This document shows positions 16,762 through 25,374 of a DNA stretch of 64,000 nt, piece by piece. The position numbers and the translations under genes were made by a program. The notes under the pieces were generated by a model. The model did not search any database. It had not been told where the DNA came from and saw only the letters and a program-made list of their open reading frames with translations. The first letter of the stretch is position 1. Each line of letters begins with the position of its first letter. The stretch is from Cystobacter fuscus (GTDB lineage: Bacteria > Myxococcota > Myxococcia > Myxococcales > Myxococcaceae): the NCBI RefSeq assembly GCF_002305875.1, contig NZ_CP022098.1, forward strand, positions 310,001 to 374,000. Direction: 5' to 3'.

Positions 16762-19458
16762 TCAGCGCTTGAAGATGCCCTTGAGCTTGTCCTTCGCCGC
16801 CTGCTCGGCCTTCTTGCGCGCGGCCTCCGCTTCCTGGCGGGCCTTCTCCTCCAGCTCCTGCTTGCGCTTCTCCGCCTCGGCGCGCGCGGCCTCCTTCGCC
16901 GCGTCCGTACCGCCGGTGATGATCTGGCCCACCTGCTTGCCCTTGTCTCCGAGCAGGCCCGTGGCCGCGCCCGCCGCCGCCAGCTTCGCCAGGGTCGTGA
17001 CGGCCGGCATCACGTCCAGCCCCGTCACCTCGGGGCTCCACGCCTTGCCCGTGAGCTTCATCGCCACCGGCAGGGCCTCGGGGGGGGTCACCTTGCCGAG
17101 CGTCAGCTTCTGCACCAGCGGTGGCTGGAGGTTCACCGAGCCCGCCAGGTCCAGCGTGCCATCCAGCCGGATGCCGCCATCGAAGCTCATCGCCGCCTCC
17201 GGCCTGGTCCAGGTGATGGGCTTGGACAGCTGCGCCACGCCGTTGGCGATCTTCACGCCGAAGGGCAGTTGCTCGGCCAATTGGGTCACGCCCTCGCTGC
17301 TCAGCGCCTTGCCCGCGAAGGGCAGCGCCTTGACGAGCGGGCCGGATACCACCGCGGGCAGGTCCGCGCCGAAGAACACGCCGCCCGCGAGGTTGCCCTC
17401 GATGGCGCCCGCGAGCCGCTCCTTGAGGCTCTCGGACTCGTAGCCCACGCCCTGCAGGTTCATCTGGCCGTTGAACCTGCCGCCCAGCACCTTCTTGGGC
17501 ACGCGCGAGGAGAGTGCCTCCGCCATGTCCATGTCCTTCACTTCCGCCTTCAGATCGAAGGGCCGCTGCGCCGCCGCGGGCCCCAGCCGCACCGAGCTGC
17601 CGCTCGCCGAGACCGTGCCGCCGTACACCCCCGTGGTGAAGCGCTCCACGGTGATGAGGTCATCCACCATCTTCACGTCCACGAACATGTTGGAGAAGTC
17701 CATGTCGCTCATCCGCAGCGCGCCAATCTCCAGGTGCACGTCGCCGCGCATGCCCTTGAAGCGCTGGGGATCCGACGGGGGCTCCTCGGTTGGCTTCTTG
17801 TCCTCGCCCTCGGCGGCCGGCTCGTCCTCCACCATCAGCTCGTCCGCGTTGAGGCGCGGGCTCTTCATGGACAGGGCGAATGTCGTCGTCTGCTTCGCGC
17901 CCTCCCCCGCCAGCGCCACCGACGCCGTGCCCGACATGGTGGCGTCGAGTAGCGCCACGTGCAGCCGGCTCAGGTCCACCTTGAGGGGCGACTTGCCGCT
18001 CTCGGGCTGGTAGGTGCCCGCGGTGTCCACGGTGAAGGTCTGCCCCGGGCGCTTGTTGAGCAGGCCGCCCGGACGCATGTCCACGCCCCCGAGGTCCGTC
18101 TTCGCCTCGAAGCGCAGCGCGCCCCCGCTGGCCGCGGCGCCCGTCACCCGGGCCGTCAGCCGCATGGGGCCGCCCTTCTCCTTGGAGAGCTGCTCGGGGA
18201 TGCGCAGCCGCACCGGCGTCAGGTCCACGTCCACGTTCAGCGCCTGCTCCTGCTGCGTCCCTTCCGCCTTCACCACCAGGCCCACGGGGCCCGCCACCTG
18301 GTTGGCCAGTGACTTGCGCAGCGGCGGGTAGTACTCGGCGAGCAGCTCGGGATCGAGGTTCTCTCCCACCAGCTCGAAGTCCTTCATGGACGGCGTCTCC
18401 GAGAGCAGTCCCTTCACCTCGCCCTTGCCGGTGAGGCGCGCCGGGCCGAGCTCCAGGAGCAGCTTCTTGAGCGACAGATCTCCCGCCTTCATGTCGCCCG
18501 ACACGTCGGTGTCCACCACCACGTCGAGCGCCTTGCCGCCCTCGGCGCCCGCGAAGCGCAGGCCCCGGGCCTGGAGTCCGCCCTGGAGCGACGTGGGGCC
18601 GTTGCCCCCGGGCACCGCCGCGCCCAGCTCCGCCTTCCAGTCCGCGCGCAACGAGCCCGCCTGGAGTCCTACCTCGGGGCCGAGGAAGGGCCCCAGCGGC
18701 GTGAGATCGATGGGCTCGGACTGGATGATCAGCCGCTCGGGCACGGGGATGAGCGAAGCGGGCAGCGGCGCCGCGTTCAGGGTGACGTGGAAGTTCTGCT
18801 TGTCGGCGAGCACCGCGGCGTGGAGCACCACCTCCAGGGGCTGGCCCGCGCGCAGGTCCTTCACCTCCACGTCGAGGTCGTTGATGGCCAGCTCGCGCGG
18901 CTGCTCGCCCGTGCGGTCGATGAGGCGCAGGGTGGCGTCGGTGATCGCCGCCCGGTCCACCCGCACGCCGGACAGGTCCGTTGGCGTGTCGTCGGTGGGG
19001 GCGGGCTCCTCGGCCGGGGGCTGCTCGGCGAGCTTGTCCTGCACGCGCGAGACGTTGGTGGTGCCGTCCGGCAGGCGCACGTAATTGAGGGTGAGACCGG
19101 ACACCTCGGCGTTCTTCACCTGGATGTCCTTGCCCCCCGAGGTGATGGCGGGCCAGAGCGCCACCGCCACCTCCAGGCGCTTCATCTCCACGAGCGGCAC
19201 CGGCTCGCCCTCGGCGGCGCCCACCACGACGTTCTCCACCTCGGCGCCCACGGAGGGCAGCAGGCGGGTGGACACGTCCCCAATCTCGATGGGCCGGCCG
19301 AGCTGCTTCGCGTAGGTGGCGGCCTCGGCGCGGGCGCGCTCGAGCAGGAAGGCGTCGAGCCGCCACAGGGCGATGGCTCCGGCCACGACGAACAACAGGA
19401 CGACGCCGCCCAGGATGTAGGGCCAGCGCTTCTTCTTCGGCGGTTGTTGCGACATCAC
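16762..19458 (-). CDS. AsmA-family inner-membrane-anchored protein
   Basis: 898 residues. A short basic cytoplasmic start (PPKKKRW) and one TM helix at about 13-31 lead to a long periplasmic beta-rich region typical of AsmA/TamB-like lipid-transport proteins. The N-terminal AsmA domain begins at about 35 with the characteristic GRPIEIGDVSTRLLPSVGAEVENV. The AsmA_2-type C-terminal region is at about 600-800. The final 70 residues form a charged coiled coil rich in EAEKRKQE-type repeats ending KLKGIFKR. Family members affect outer-membrane phospholipid and porin homeostasis. Probably monocistronic; the next same-strand gene (ATPase) starts 147 bases beyond its stop. Confidence 0.9.
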   Translation of the reverse strand: MMSQQPPKKKRWPYILGGVVLLFVVAGAIALWRLDAFLLERARAEAATYAKQLGRPIEIGDVSTRLLPSVGAEVENVVVGAAEGEPVPLVEMKRLEVAVALWPAITSGGKDIQVKNAEVSGLTLNYVRLPDGTTNVSRVQDKLAEQPPAEEPAPTDDTPTDLSGVRVDRAAITDATLRLIDRTGEQPRELAINDLDVEVKDLRAGQPLEVVLHAAVLADKQNFHVTLNAAPLPASLIPVPERLIIQSEPIDLTPLGPFLGPEVGLQAGSLRADWKAELGAAVPGGNGPTSLQGGLQARGLRFAGAEGGKALDVVVDTDVSGDMKAGDLSLKKLLLELGPARLTGKGEVKGLLSETPSMKDFELVGENLDPELLAEYYPPLRKSLANQVAGPVGLVVKAEGTQQEQALNVDVDLTPVRLRIPEQLSKEKGGPMRLTARVTGAAASGGALRFEAKTDLGGVDMRPGGLLNKRPGQTFTVDTAGTYQPESGKSPLKVDLSRLHVALLDATMSGTASVALAGEGAKQTTTFALSMKSPRLNADELMVEDEPAAEGEDKKPTEEPPSDPQRFKGMRGDVHLEIGALRMSDMDFSNMFVDVKMVDDLITVERFTTGVYGGTVSASGSSVRLGPAAAQRPFDLKAEVKDMDMAEALSSRVPKKVLGGRFNGQMNLQGVGYESESLKERLAGAIEGNLAGGVFFGADLPAVVSGPLVKALPFAGKALSSEGVTQLAEQLPFGVKIANGVAQLSKPITWTRPEAAMSFDGGIRLDGTLDLAGSVNLQPPLVQKLTLGKVTPPEALPVAMKLTGKAWSPEVTGLDVMPAVTTLAKLAAAGAATGLLGDKGKQVGQIITGGTDAAKEAARAEAEKRKQELEEKARQEAEAARKKAEQAAKDKLKGIFKR

Positions 19459-19762
19459 TCGGTTCCTCCTCCCGCGAGCGGGAATCGGGGGGATGCTCGA
19501 AGCTCCAGCGGGCGAGCAGGGGACGCCTTAGCCCAGGAGGGCCGCGCCCGCACGTGTCGCATGCACGGAGACGGGGCCGGGAACGGGGAAGATGACATAC
19601 ACCCCAGGACGCGCCCGGCCCGGAAACATGCATGAACACGGCCGGGGGCCCCGCCCGCCCGGCTGTCCAGTGGACGGGACAGTCGGAGCGAGGGGACTTC
19701 CCCTCGGGAACCATTCACCCCACCTTGAAGGCGGGTGGATGTGTGCAGCCCGCGAGGCGGAC
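19459..19762. other. Intergenic region upstream of asmA-like gene
   Basis: About 300 bases of divergent upstream sequence. The only structure I can point to is a small dyad (CTGTCC at 19663-19668, GGACAG at 19677-19682). No RNA gene or convincing promoter. Confidence 0.4.
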
Positions 19763-20095
19763 ATGGCCAACAAGCGCAAGGAAGCAAAGGCAGAGTCGGC
19801 GCCCCAGCGCCCGGCGGTCAAGCGTCGGCGTCAGGCACCCGCGGGGCGCATCGCCCGGCGTCGAGACCCGGTGGACACCCCGGCGCCCCCCCTGGCCCTG
19901 GACGAGCACTCGGTGCAGGTGCGCGAGCAGATCGAAGCGGCGCTCTTCGAGGCCCTGCGCATGCGCGAGGACATCGAGCAGCGCATCGAGCTGGGACTGC
20001 ACGAGGACCAGCCCCGCCGTGTCCTTCCGGCCCGGACGGGTGTCGTGTCCTCGACGAGAGCGGGGAGCCCGGGACGCGCCCGGGCCCAGAAGTAG
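19763..20095 (+). CDS. Small basic protein of unknown function
   Basis: 110 residues from ATG 19763 (GAGGCGG just upstream); ATG 19739 is an alternative. The first 40 residues are Lys/Arg/Ala-rich (NKRKEAKAESAPQRPAVKRR), like nucleic-acid-binding tails. The middle (about 52-85) is a predicted amphipathic helix with VREQIEAALFEALRMREDIE. The tail is Arg/Pro-rich and disordered. No signal peptide or known domain. The tail-to-tail neighbour ends 5 bases beyond. Could be a nucleoid-type small protein, but nothing proves it. Confidence 0.55.
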   Translation: MANKRKEAKAESAPQRPAVKRRRQAPAGRIARRRDPVDTPAPPLALDEHSVQVREQIEAALFEALRMREDIEQRIELGLHEDQPRRVLPARTGVVSSTRAGSPGRARAQK

Positions 20096-20099
20096 ACAC

Positions 20100-20999
20100 T
20101 CAGGGAGCGCCCAGGCCCAGGCGGATCTGCTGGAGCGCGGCCTCGAGCTGAGCGGTGTAGTCCTCGCCCGAGTCGTCGTCGATGAAGCGATGGCCGGGCA
20201 CCCGGAAGTACGAGGAGCGGGTGTAGGCGTCCTGGAGGAAGCGGAGCTGCTGCTCGGGGTCCAGCTCCCGCCAGCTCCGGCCCTGCCGGAGGGCCTGGCG
20301 CCAGTGGGCCTTCTTCGCGAACCAGCGCCCGCCCAACGTCTGGCAGGTGTAGTCGGTTCCTCCATGCTGGTACTGCCAGACCCGGGTGAGTTCGCGCACC
20401 AGCAGGTGGAGGGGCCGCTGCACCCCGCCCGTGGACGGGAGGGGCTCCCCCGAGGGCACATACAGGGTGTAGCCGAGGACGAAGGGGCGGCGCGGGAGCG
20501 CGAGCAGGCCCAGGCGCCCGGTCTTGATGCACACCCGCTCGTAGTCGATGCTGCCGCCGAACACCTTGCGCAGCTCCATGAGTTGCCGCGCGCCGAGGGG
20601 ACAGCCCGGCGTCTCGAGGCCGAGCTTCGTCTGCACGCCGCTCACCAGCCGTCCGCCCACGCTCAGCGGGGCATCGAGCGCGAGTCGTATCAGGCTCGCG
20701 ATGCCCTGCCTCAACCGCGCGCCGCCCAGGAGGAGGTGGCCCCGGGCGAGGGCACCCAGTCCGAGCCCGAAGCAGCGCAGGGCCTCGCCGGAGTTCTTCA
20801 GGGCGCCGATGCCCGCGCTCACCAATCCCTGTCGTAGCAGGGCGCCGAGCCCCTCGCCGGGCAAGGTGGGGCGGCGCGTGGCGCGGTGAGGTGGGGCGAG
20901 GTGTTGCCGGGAGGAATCACCCCGGGCGGCTACCGGGGAATCGGTGGGGGTTTCGGGGCGGGGGACGAGGGAGAGACGGGGAGCGGGGCGGGCACGCAT
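20100..20999 (-). CDS. Vgr-related / DUF4157-like protein with degenerate zinc motif
   Basis: 299 residues. The first 45 are disordered and Pro/Arg-rich, a Gly/Leu-rich segment follows (50-130), then the recognisable core: FGGSIDYERVCIKTG (about 147-161), RPFVLGYTLYVPSG and LLVRELTRVWQYQHGGTDY. In eCIS- and Rhs-associated DUF4157/vgr-related proteins that last stretch normally reads HExxH (HELTH or HEMTH). Here both histidines are Arg (R202 and R206), so zinc binding and peptidase activity should be lost. The C-terminal helix DYTAQLEAALQQIR is kept. Likely a structural or pseudoenzyme relative; no secretion cluster is nearby. Confidence 0.65.
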   Translation of the reverse strand: MRARPAPRLSLVPRPETPTDSPVAARGDSSRQHLAPPHRATRRPTLPGEGLGALLRQGLVSAGIGALKNSGEALRCFGLGLGALARGHLLLGGARLRQGIASLIRLALDAPLSVGGRLVSGVQTKLGLETPGCPLGARQLMELRKVFGGSIDYERVCIKTGRLGLLALPRRPFVLGYTLYVPSGEPLPSTGGVQRPLHLLVRELTRVWQYQHGGTDYTCQTLGGRWFAKKAHWRQALRQGRSWRELDPEQQLRFLQDAYTRSSYFRVPGHRFIDDDSGEDYTAQLEAALQQIRLGLGAP

Positions 21000-21132
21000 G
21001 GCACCTCCAGGGAAGCGAGCAACCCAGGCCCCGTACGATTGCCCTCCCGGTCACGGGTGGACACCCGCCCCGGGGTTCGGGATGCGTGCCCACCCGTCAA
21101 CAGCCGCCCTCTCAGGGTTGCGCTATGGGGCG

Positions 21133-21513
21133 CTAATCCTCTGGGTCATCCACGTAATCAAGTGCGATTTCGGCCTGTTCCCGGTAGAGGGGTACGACCT
21201 CAACAGCCAACACTGCTTCCAGCATCTCTTTCGCTCCGGCCACATCTCCTGCTTTCTTGCGGCGGGCGGAATCAACGAGCGCCCGGGATAGCCGCCGACT
21301 TCCCTCGAAAATCCGGCGACGCATCTCTCGTATGAGTGTTTCCGCTCCGGAGGAGGTGCGCAATGCGCGTTCCGCGTCGTCATGGCTGATAGCGACATCC
21401 CGCGCCACTCGCCGACAGAGATCGTGCACTTCGGCGTTTGGTTCTATCCCCTCGTTCCGCTCGAGCCTGGCATACAACCCAAGAACCTTGTCCCAATCGT
21501 GGGGCTCATCCAT
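21133..21513 (-). CDS. DUSAM-domain protein, probable partner of the upstream lipoprotein
   Basis: 126 residues from ATG 21513, preceded by AGGCAGGA. The whole protein is one DUSAM domain, a helical family that I know only from myxobacteria: DWDKVLGLYARLERNEGIEP at the start, RRVARDVAISHDDAERALR, EMRRRIFEGSRRL, and the hallmark end VLAVEVVPLYREQAEIALD. Soluble and cytoplasmic, with no catalytic residues. It starts 7 bases after the stop of the lipoprotein gene, so they form an operon. That arrangement, with toxin-like lipoprotein first and small soluble protein second, suggests an immunity or regulatory role. The domain call is firm, the role inferred. Confidence 0.78.
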   Translation of the reverse strand: MDEPHDWDKVLGLYARLERNEGIEPNAEVHDLCRRVARDVAISHDDAERALRTSSGAETLIREMRRRIFEGSRRLSRALVDSARRKKAGDVAGAKEMLEAVLAVEVVPLYREQAEIALDYVDDPED

Positions 21514-21520
21514 TCCTGCC

Positions 21521-22012
21521 TCACCTCGTTTTCTGCCAGCACATCTGAAAGGGCCATTGGTGCTGTCCCTCGCACCACCGGAAGCAGTCATAGCAGTTAC
21601 CGACCCAGCGCGGTTTCTTCTGATCTCTGCACTGAACGAAGAGGTCTCGGCAGTGCTCCCGCCATCCCTCGTCTGGGTCATCCGCCTCTTCTCCCGCTCC
21701 CTCCTCTGCCCCTCGTCGTAGAGCGTTCTCGACCACTACCCCGACCCCTATCACCACCCCGGCCCCTATCGCTTCCTCTATGTCCGCGGCAGTGGCACCG
21801 CACGCTCCTGCCGGATCGTATGGATGCTTTTGAATGCAGCAGGTCATGGTGTTGTTTCCACAGTCGCTCAGGCCCACAGCGGCAGTACCAGTTGAGCAAC
21901 CCAATACGAGCACGCTCCACATCACAGCCATTCCGAGAACGATGGCCTCTTGTTGGCGCGCACCGTAAATGACGCGAGCGGTGGACTCGCTGGAAGTGGT
22001 CGTGTCGAACAT
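21521..22012 (-). CDS. Cys-rich lipoprotein, SitA-like toxin candidate
   Basis: 163 residues from ATG 22012; the start is uncertain because the lipobox VLGC (C39) needs only about 20 residues before it. After the lipid Cys comes GLSDCGNNTMTCCIQKHP and ACGATAADIEEAIG, a linker helix, then a compact Cys/Trp-rich C-terminal module with WREHCRDLFVQC, GNCYDCFRWCEGQ and WPFQMC. A lipoprotein leader joined to a small variable C-terminal domain, followed directly by a small soluble gene, is the layout of SitA toxins that myxobacteria pass between siblings by TraA/B outer-membrane exchange. The C-terminal module is not a toxin fold I can name. Lower GC than neighbours. Confidence 0.55.
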   Translation of the reverse strand: MFDTTTSSESTARVIYGARQQEAIVLGMAVMWSVLVLGCSTGTAAVGLSDCGNNTMTCCIQKHPYDPAGACGATAADIEEAIGAGVVIGVGVVVENALRRGAEEGAGEEADDPDEGWREHCRDLFVQCRDQKKPRWVGNCYDCFRWCEGQHQWPFQMCWQKTR

Positions 22013-22129
22013 AAAAAATCCGTGCCGCGTCAATCGCCGATGCGGATTGGTGTGATGCAGAGGTGGTGCTGTGTCAACGTGCCATGTTCTTGATTTGGCC
22101 GTGACAGGGTCGGCCATCACAAAGGGAAG

Positions 22130-22165
22130 CCCGGATTGATGCTTTTCGCCATGCATCAATCCGGG
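22130..22165. repeat. 13-bp perfect inverted repeat (hairpin)
   Basis: CCCGGATTGATGC (22130-22142) and its exact complement (22153-22165) flank a 10-nt loop, TTTTCGCCAT. It lies between the lipoprotein gene and the end of the nuclease-like gene, both on the minus strand. It could be a terminator, a small repeat element or the edge of an inserted cassette. Confidence 0.6.
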
Positions 22166-22199
22166 ACAGGTCCCCTAAACGACTGGGGATGTACTTTCT

Positions 22200-22226
22200 C
22201 TCCCCCTTCCATGGAGAAAGGGGGAG
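22200..22226 (-). terminator. Hairpin after the lamin-tail lipoprotein gene
   Basis: A 9-bp stem (CTCCCCCTT at 22200-22208, AAGGGGGAG at 22218-22226) with a 9-nt loop lies 15 bases past the minus-strand stop at 22242. No long T-run follows, so termination is plausible but unproven. Confidence 0.45.
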
Positions 22227-22241
22227 GCGGGGTGACGCGGT

Positions 22242-23951
22242 TCAGAAGGCGGTGCCGTTGGCGCGCTTGCCCGGGGAGGAGGAGGTGCTGGCCACGCTCG
22301 TGTGCAGCGAGTACGAGGTGCCGGTGACGTCCGGGTTGCGGTTGAAGGACACGCCATCCGTGCCGGAGAGCGAGGAGGCGTAGGTGACGGTGTCCGCGGT
22401 CGTGCCCGCCGAGTTCTTGAGCGTCACGGTGTCGCCGCTGTTGCTCAGGTTGAGCTGGGCGGTGGAGGCGCCCACGGCGTTGGTGACGCCCGAGGGGATG
22501 CCCGCGGCGGCGCCGAACACGACGATGGCCTTGCCCGCGGCGAGGCTCGTGCCGCTGGCGAAGGTGTGGCGCGTACCGGTGGCATCCGAGAGCGTCCAGC
22601 CGGAGAGGTCCGCGGCGGCGGTGCCGGTGTTGACCAGCTCGATGAACTCGCCGTTCACGTCCGAGCCGGCCTCGTTGGCGAGCACCTCGTTGATGATGAC
22701 CTTGGCGGAGCCGCCGCCACCGGACGAGGTGAGGGTGAAGGCCGCGTCGCTCGAGTCGGTGAGGGCGGAGTTGGAGGCATCGCTCACGCGCACGCGGGCG
22801 GTGGTGGTGGCGGTGGTGGGCACCGTCCAGGAGTAGCTGCCCGCGGAGGCCGGGGTGCTGGAAGTGAGGGTCGTCCAGGTGGAGCCGTTGAGCGTGTACT
22901 CCAGCTTCACGTTCGTCACGCCCGAGGCGGACCAGGAGATGGCGTACGTGCTGCCCGTCGTCCAGCTCTCACCGCCATTGGGCGAGAGCACGGTGATGCC
23001 CGCGGTGGTGGTGTCCGAGGGGACGAGGAAGTCCTTGATGATGGCCATGTGCTGCATGTTGGTGGCGCCGCTGTCCGTGCTCTGCGCTGGGGAGATGTCC
23101 GACAGGGGCGAGTACACGCGCGTGTCCACCACGAGGCCCGCGCTGAAGGAGCTGGAGCCGATGACGGTGGACGTCTGGTAGGTGCGCAGGGCGCTGTTCA
23201 CCAGCACATGGTCATACGGCTTGGCGCGGCTGGCGTTGGTGTTGACGTTGCCATTCTTGTCCGCCGGGTAGGGGCTCGCGGTGGAGACCACGGAGGAGAA
23301 GGTGGAGAAGAGCGCCTCGCTCCGGGAGTCGGAGTTGAAGTCGCCGCCGATGGCGAGGAAGTCCCCCGTGGGCACGTTGGCCTTGATGAAGTTGACGAGG
23401 TTGGTCGCCTCGGTGTTGCGCACGGTGCTGCTCGAGGTGAGCAGGTGCACGCTCACCACCCAGAGATCCTTGGGGCCGGGGATGTCGATGCGCGCCCAGG
23501 CGAAGTCGCGGTTGTCCACCTGGTTGTCGTCCCACTCGCCCGAGGCGATGATGGGGTAGCGGCTGATGACGCCGTTGGGGATCTGCGCGCCGGCTTCGCG
23601 GTAGTAATAGAAGCTCGAGCCGAAGGCGGAGTTGACGAAGGAGCGGATGGACGTGGCGGAGTTGTCGCCGTAGTTGAACTCCTGGATCATCACCACGTCG
23701 GGCCTGGTGCCCTGGAAGATGCGGATGCCTTCGCCCGGGTCATAGCTCTGGTTGTTGCCGCTGGAGATGTTGGCGGCCATCAACCGCACCCGGGTGGTGC
23801 CGGCCAGCTCCGCCTCCTGGATGCTCGTGGCGCCCTCCTGCGCTTCCTCCTGGGGTGTGGCTCCGCACGCCATCAGGGTGAAAGCCAGGGCGCTGGAGAG
23901 CCAACGGCGGTCGAGGGGCGTGTACCAGTGTGAGGTTTTCGTCATGCGCAC
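22242..23951 (-). CDS. Secreted endonuclease/exonuclease/phosphatase lipoprotein with lamin-tail domain
   Basis: 569 residues from GTG 23951 (AGGA 8 bases upstream; ATG 23945 also possible). A type II signal peptide ends at LMAC. An EEP-fold domain at about 53-315 shows LMAANISSG, VVMIQEFNY (metal Glu), GGDFNSDSRS (catalytic Asp/Asn) and YDHVLVNSAL (Asp/His). A Kre9/KNH-like linker domain follows (VLSPNGGESWTTGS, about 318-410), and a lamin-tail domain at about 418-545 begins IINEVLANEAGSDVNGEFIEL. Probably a cell-surface or extracellular nuclease or phosphodiesterase. Lamin-tail domains commonly go with secreted nucleases. The closing Ser/Thr-rich stretch is typical of exported myxobacterial proteins. 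Confidence 0.88.
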   Translation of the reverse strand: MRMTKTSHWYTPLDRRWLSSALAFTLMACGATPQEEAQEGATSIQEAELAGTTRVRLMAANISSGNNQSYDPGEGIRIFQGTRPDVVMIQEFNYGDNSATSIRSFVNSAFGSSFYYYREAGAQIPNGVISRYPIIASGEWDDNQVDNRDFAWARIDIPGPKDLWVVSVHLLTSSSTVRNTEATNLVNFIKANVPTGDFLAIGGDFNSDSRSEALFSTFSSVVSTASPYPADKNGNVNTNASRAKPYDHVLVNSALRTYQTSTVIGSSSFSAGLVVDTRVYSPLSDISPAQSTDSGATNMQHMAIIKDFLVPSDTTTAGITVLSPNGGESWTTGSTYAISWSASGVTNVKLEYTLNGSTWTTLTSSTPASAGSYSWTVPTTATTTARVRVSDASNSALTDSSDAAFTLTSSGGGGSAKVIINEVLANEAGSDVNGEFIELVNTGTAAADLSGWTLSDATGTRHTFASGTSLAAGKAIVVFGAAAGIPSGVTNAVGASTAQLNLSNSGDTVTLKNSAGTTADTVTYASSLSGTDGVSFNRNPDVTGTSYSLHTSVASTSSSPGKRANGTAF

Positions 23952-24173
23952 GAGGGGGATCCTGCTCCGGCGTCCGGATGCGGTGAGGGGAGAACGGAGC
24001 GCGAGTCGCTCCGCTCTCAGATTATCGCCGCCTGAGAAGGAACTGTTGCATTACGGTTTATTAACAAGGGGGCTGTAAGCGCCCGGACCCTGAGTGGGGC
24101 CACCGTGGTTGGAAGTGCACTGTCGGTGGCGAGGGGTTAGATGCGCGCCTTCCTTCCACGAGGTGTCGCATCC

Positions 24174-25367
24174 ATGCGCGTGCTCTTCTCTTCTCTTTCC
24201 GGAACGGGTCACTTCCATCCGCTGGTGCCCACGGCCCGGGCGCTCCAGAAAGCCGGCCACGAAGTGGCCTTCGCCGTCCCCGCGCCGTTCCAGCCGGTGG
24301 TGGAGGCCAATGGGTTTGGCTCCTTCGCGGCGGGTGTCGGCTTCGACGCGGTGGTGGGGACGGATCCCCAGGAGATCCAGAAGCGGCAGGAGATGATGAT
24401 GAGGGCGGATGCCTCCACGCGGCTGGAGATGATGACGCGCATGTTCGTCGACGGCTTCGCGCGCCGGAAGCTGCCGGACCTGATGGCGCTCTGTGAGCGC
24501 TGGCGGCCGGAGCTGATCGTCCGCGAGTCCATGGATCTCGCGGGGGCCCTGGTGGGCGAGAAGCTGGGGATTCCGCACGCCTCCATCCAGGTGGGAGGCG
24601 GTTTGATTGGCGGTGCCGATCAGCCGCTCTTCGTCCAACGCATGGAGGCGGTGCGCGTGGAGTTCGGCCTGAAGCCGGATCCGGAGCTGCGCGAGCCCTT
24701 CCGCCACCTGCACCTGTCGTTCATGCCCGGTTCCTACTTCGAGAACCGGCTGCCACCGACGACGCGCTACCTGAAGCTGGAGGTGTTCGACCAGTCGGGT
24801 TCCGAGGGGCTGCCCGAGTGGGTGTCCAGGCTGGGTGGGAAGCCGGTGGTGTACGCGACGCTGGGCACGGCGTTCAACAAGCTGGTCCACCTGCTGGGCA
24901 CCATCGCCGAGGGACTCCGGGAGGAAACGGTGGAGCTCATCATCACGGTGGGGAGGGATTTGGATCCGGCGGTGCTCGGGCCGCAGCCGGCGCACGTGCA
25001 CGTGGAGCGCTACATTCCCCAGTCGCTCCTGTTGCCGCGGTGTGACCTGGCCATCATGCACGGGGGCTACAACAGCGTGATGAGCGCGCTGTACGCGGGG
25101 CTGCCGGGCATCATCATGCCGATCGCGGCGGATCAACCGCTCAACGCCCAGGCGTGCGAACGGATCGGCATCGCGCGGGTGGTGATGCCGGACACGCTCA
25201 CGCCGCAGCTCATCCGCCAGCAGGTGCGGGAGATGCTCGCGGACGGCACGTACCGCGAGCGTGCGCGGCGCTTGCAGTCCGAGGCCCTGGCCTTGCCGGG
25301 GCTGGAGCATGGCGTGGCCTTGTTGGAGCGGCTGGCTCGGGAGAAGACCTTGCCCGCTGGCAGCTGA
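24174..25367 (+). CDS. GT1 (MGT/UGT-type) glycosyltransferase
   Basis: 397 residues from ATG 24174 (GAGGT 9 bases upstream). The N-terminal acceptor domain opens MRVLFSSLSGTGHFHPLVP, with the catalytic-His region GHFHP. The C-terminal nucleotide-sugar domain has VVYATLGTAF, VERYIPQSLLLPRCDLAIMHGG (split here as two adjacent elements) and the donor-binding end GIIMPIAADQPLNAQ. This is the macrolide/flavonoid-type fold that glucosylates small hydrophobic acceptors, often in antibiotic tailoring or self-resistance. It borders a cluster for oxidation of a small molecule, so a role in modifying the same compound is possible, but it lies on the far side of a convergent gene. Confidence 0.9.
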   Translation: MRVLFSSLSGTGHFHPLVPTARALQKAGHEVAFAVPAPFQPVVEANGFGSFAAGVGFDAVVGTDPQEIQKRQEMMMRADASTRLEMMTRMFVDGFARRKLPDLMALCERWRPELIVRESMDLAGALVGEKLGIPHASIQVGGGLIGGADQPLFVQRMEAVRVEFGLKPDPELREPFRHLHLSFMPGSYFENRLPPTTRYLKLEVFDQSGSEGLPEWVSRLGGKPVVYATLGTAFNKLVHLLGTIAEGLREETVELIITVGRDLDPAVLGPQPAHVHVERYIPQSLLLPRCDLAIMHGGYNSVMSALYAGLPGIIMPIAADQPLNAQACERIGIARVVMPDTLTPQLIRQQVREMLADGTYRERARRLQSEALALPGLEHGVALLERLAREKTLPAGS

Positions 25368-25374
25368 AGTCTGC

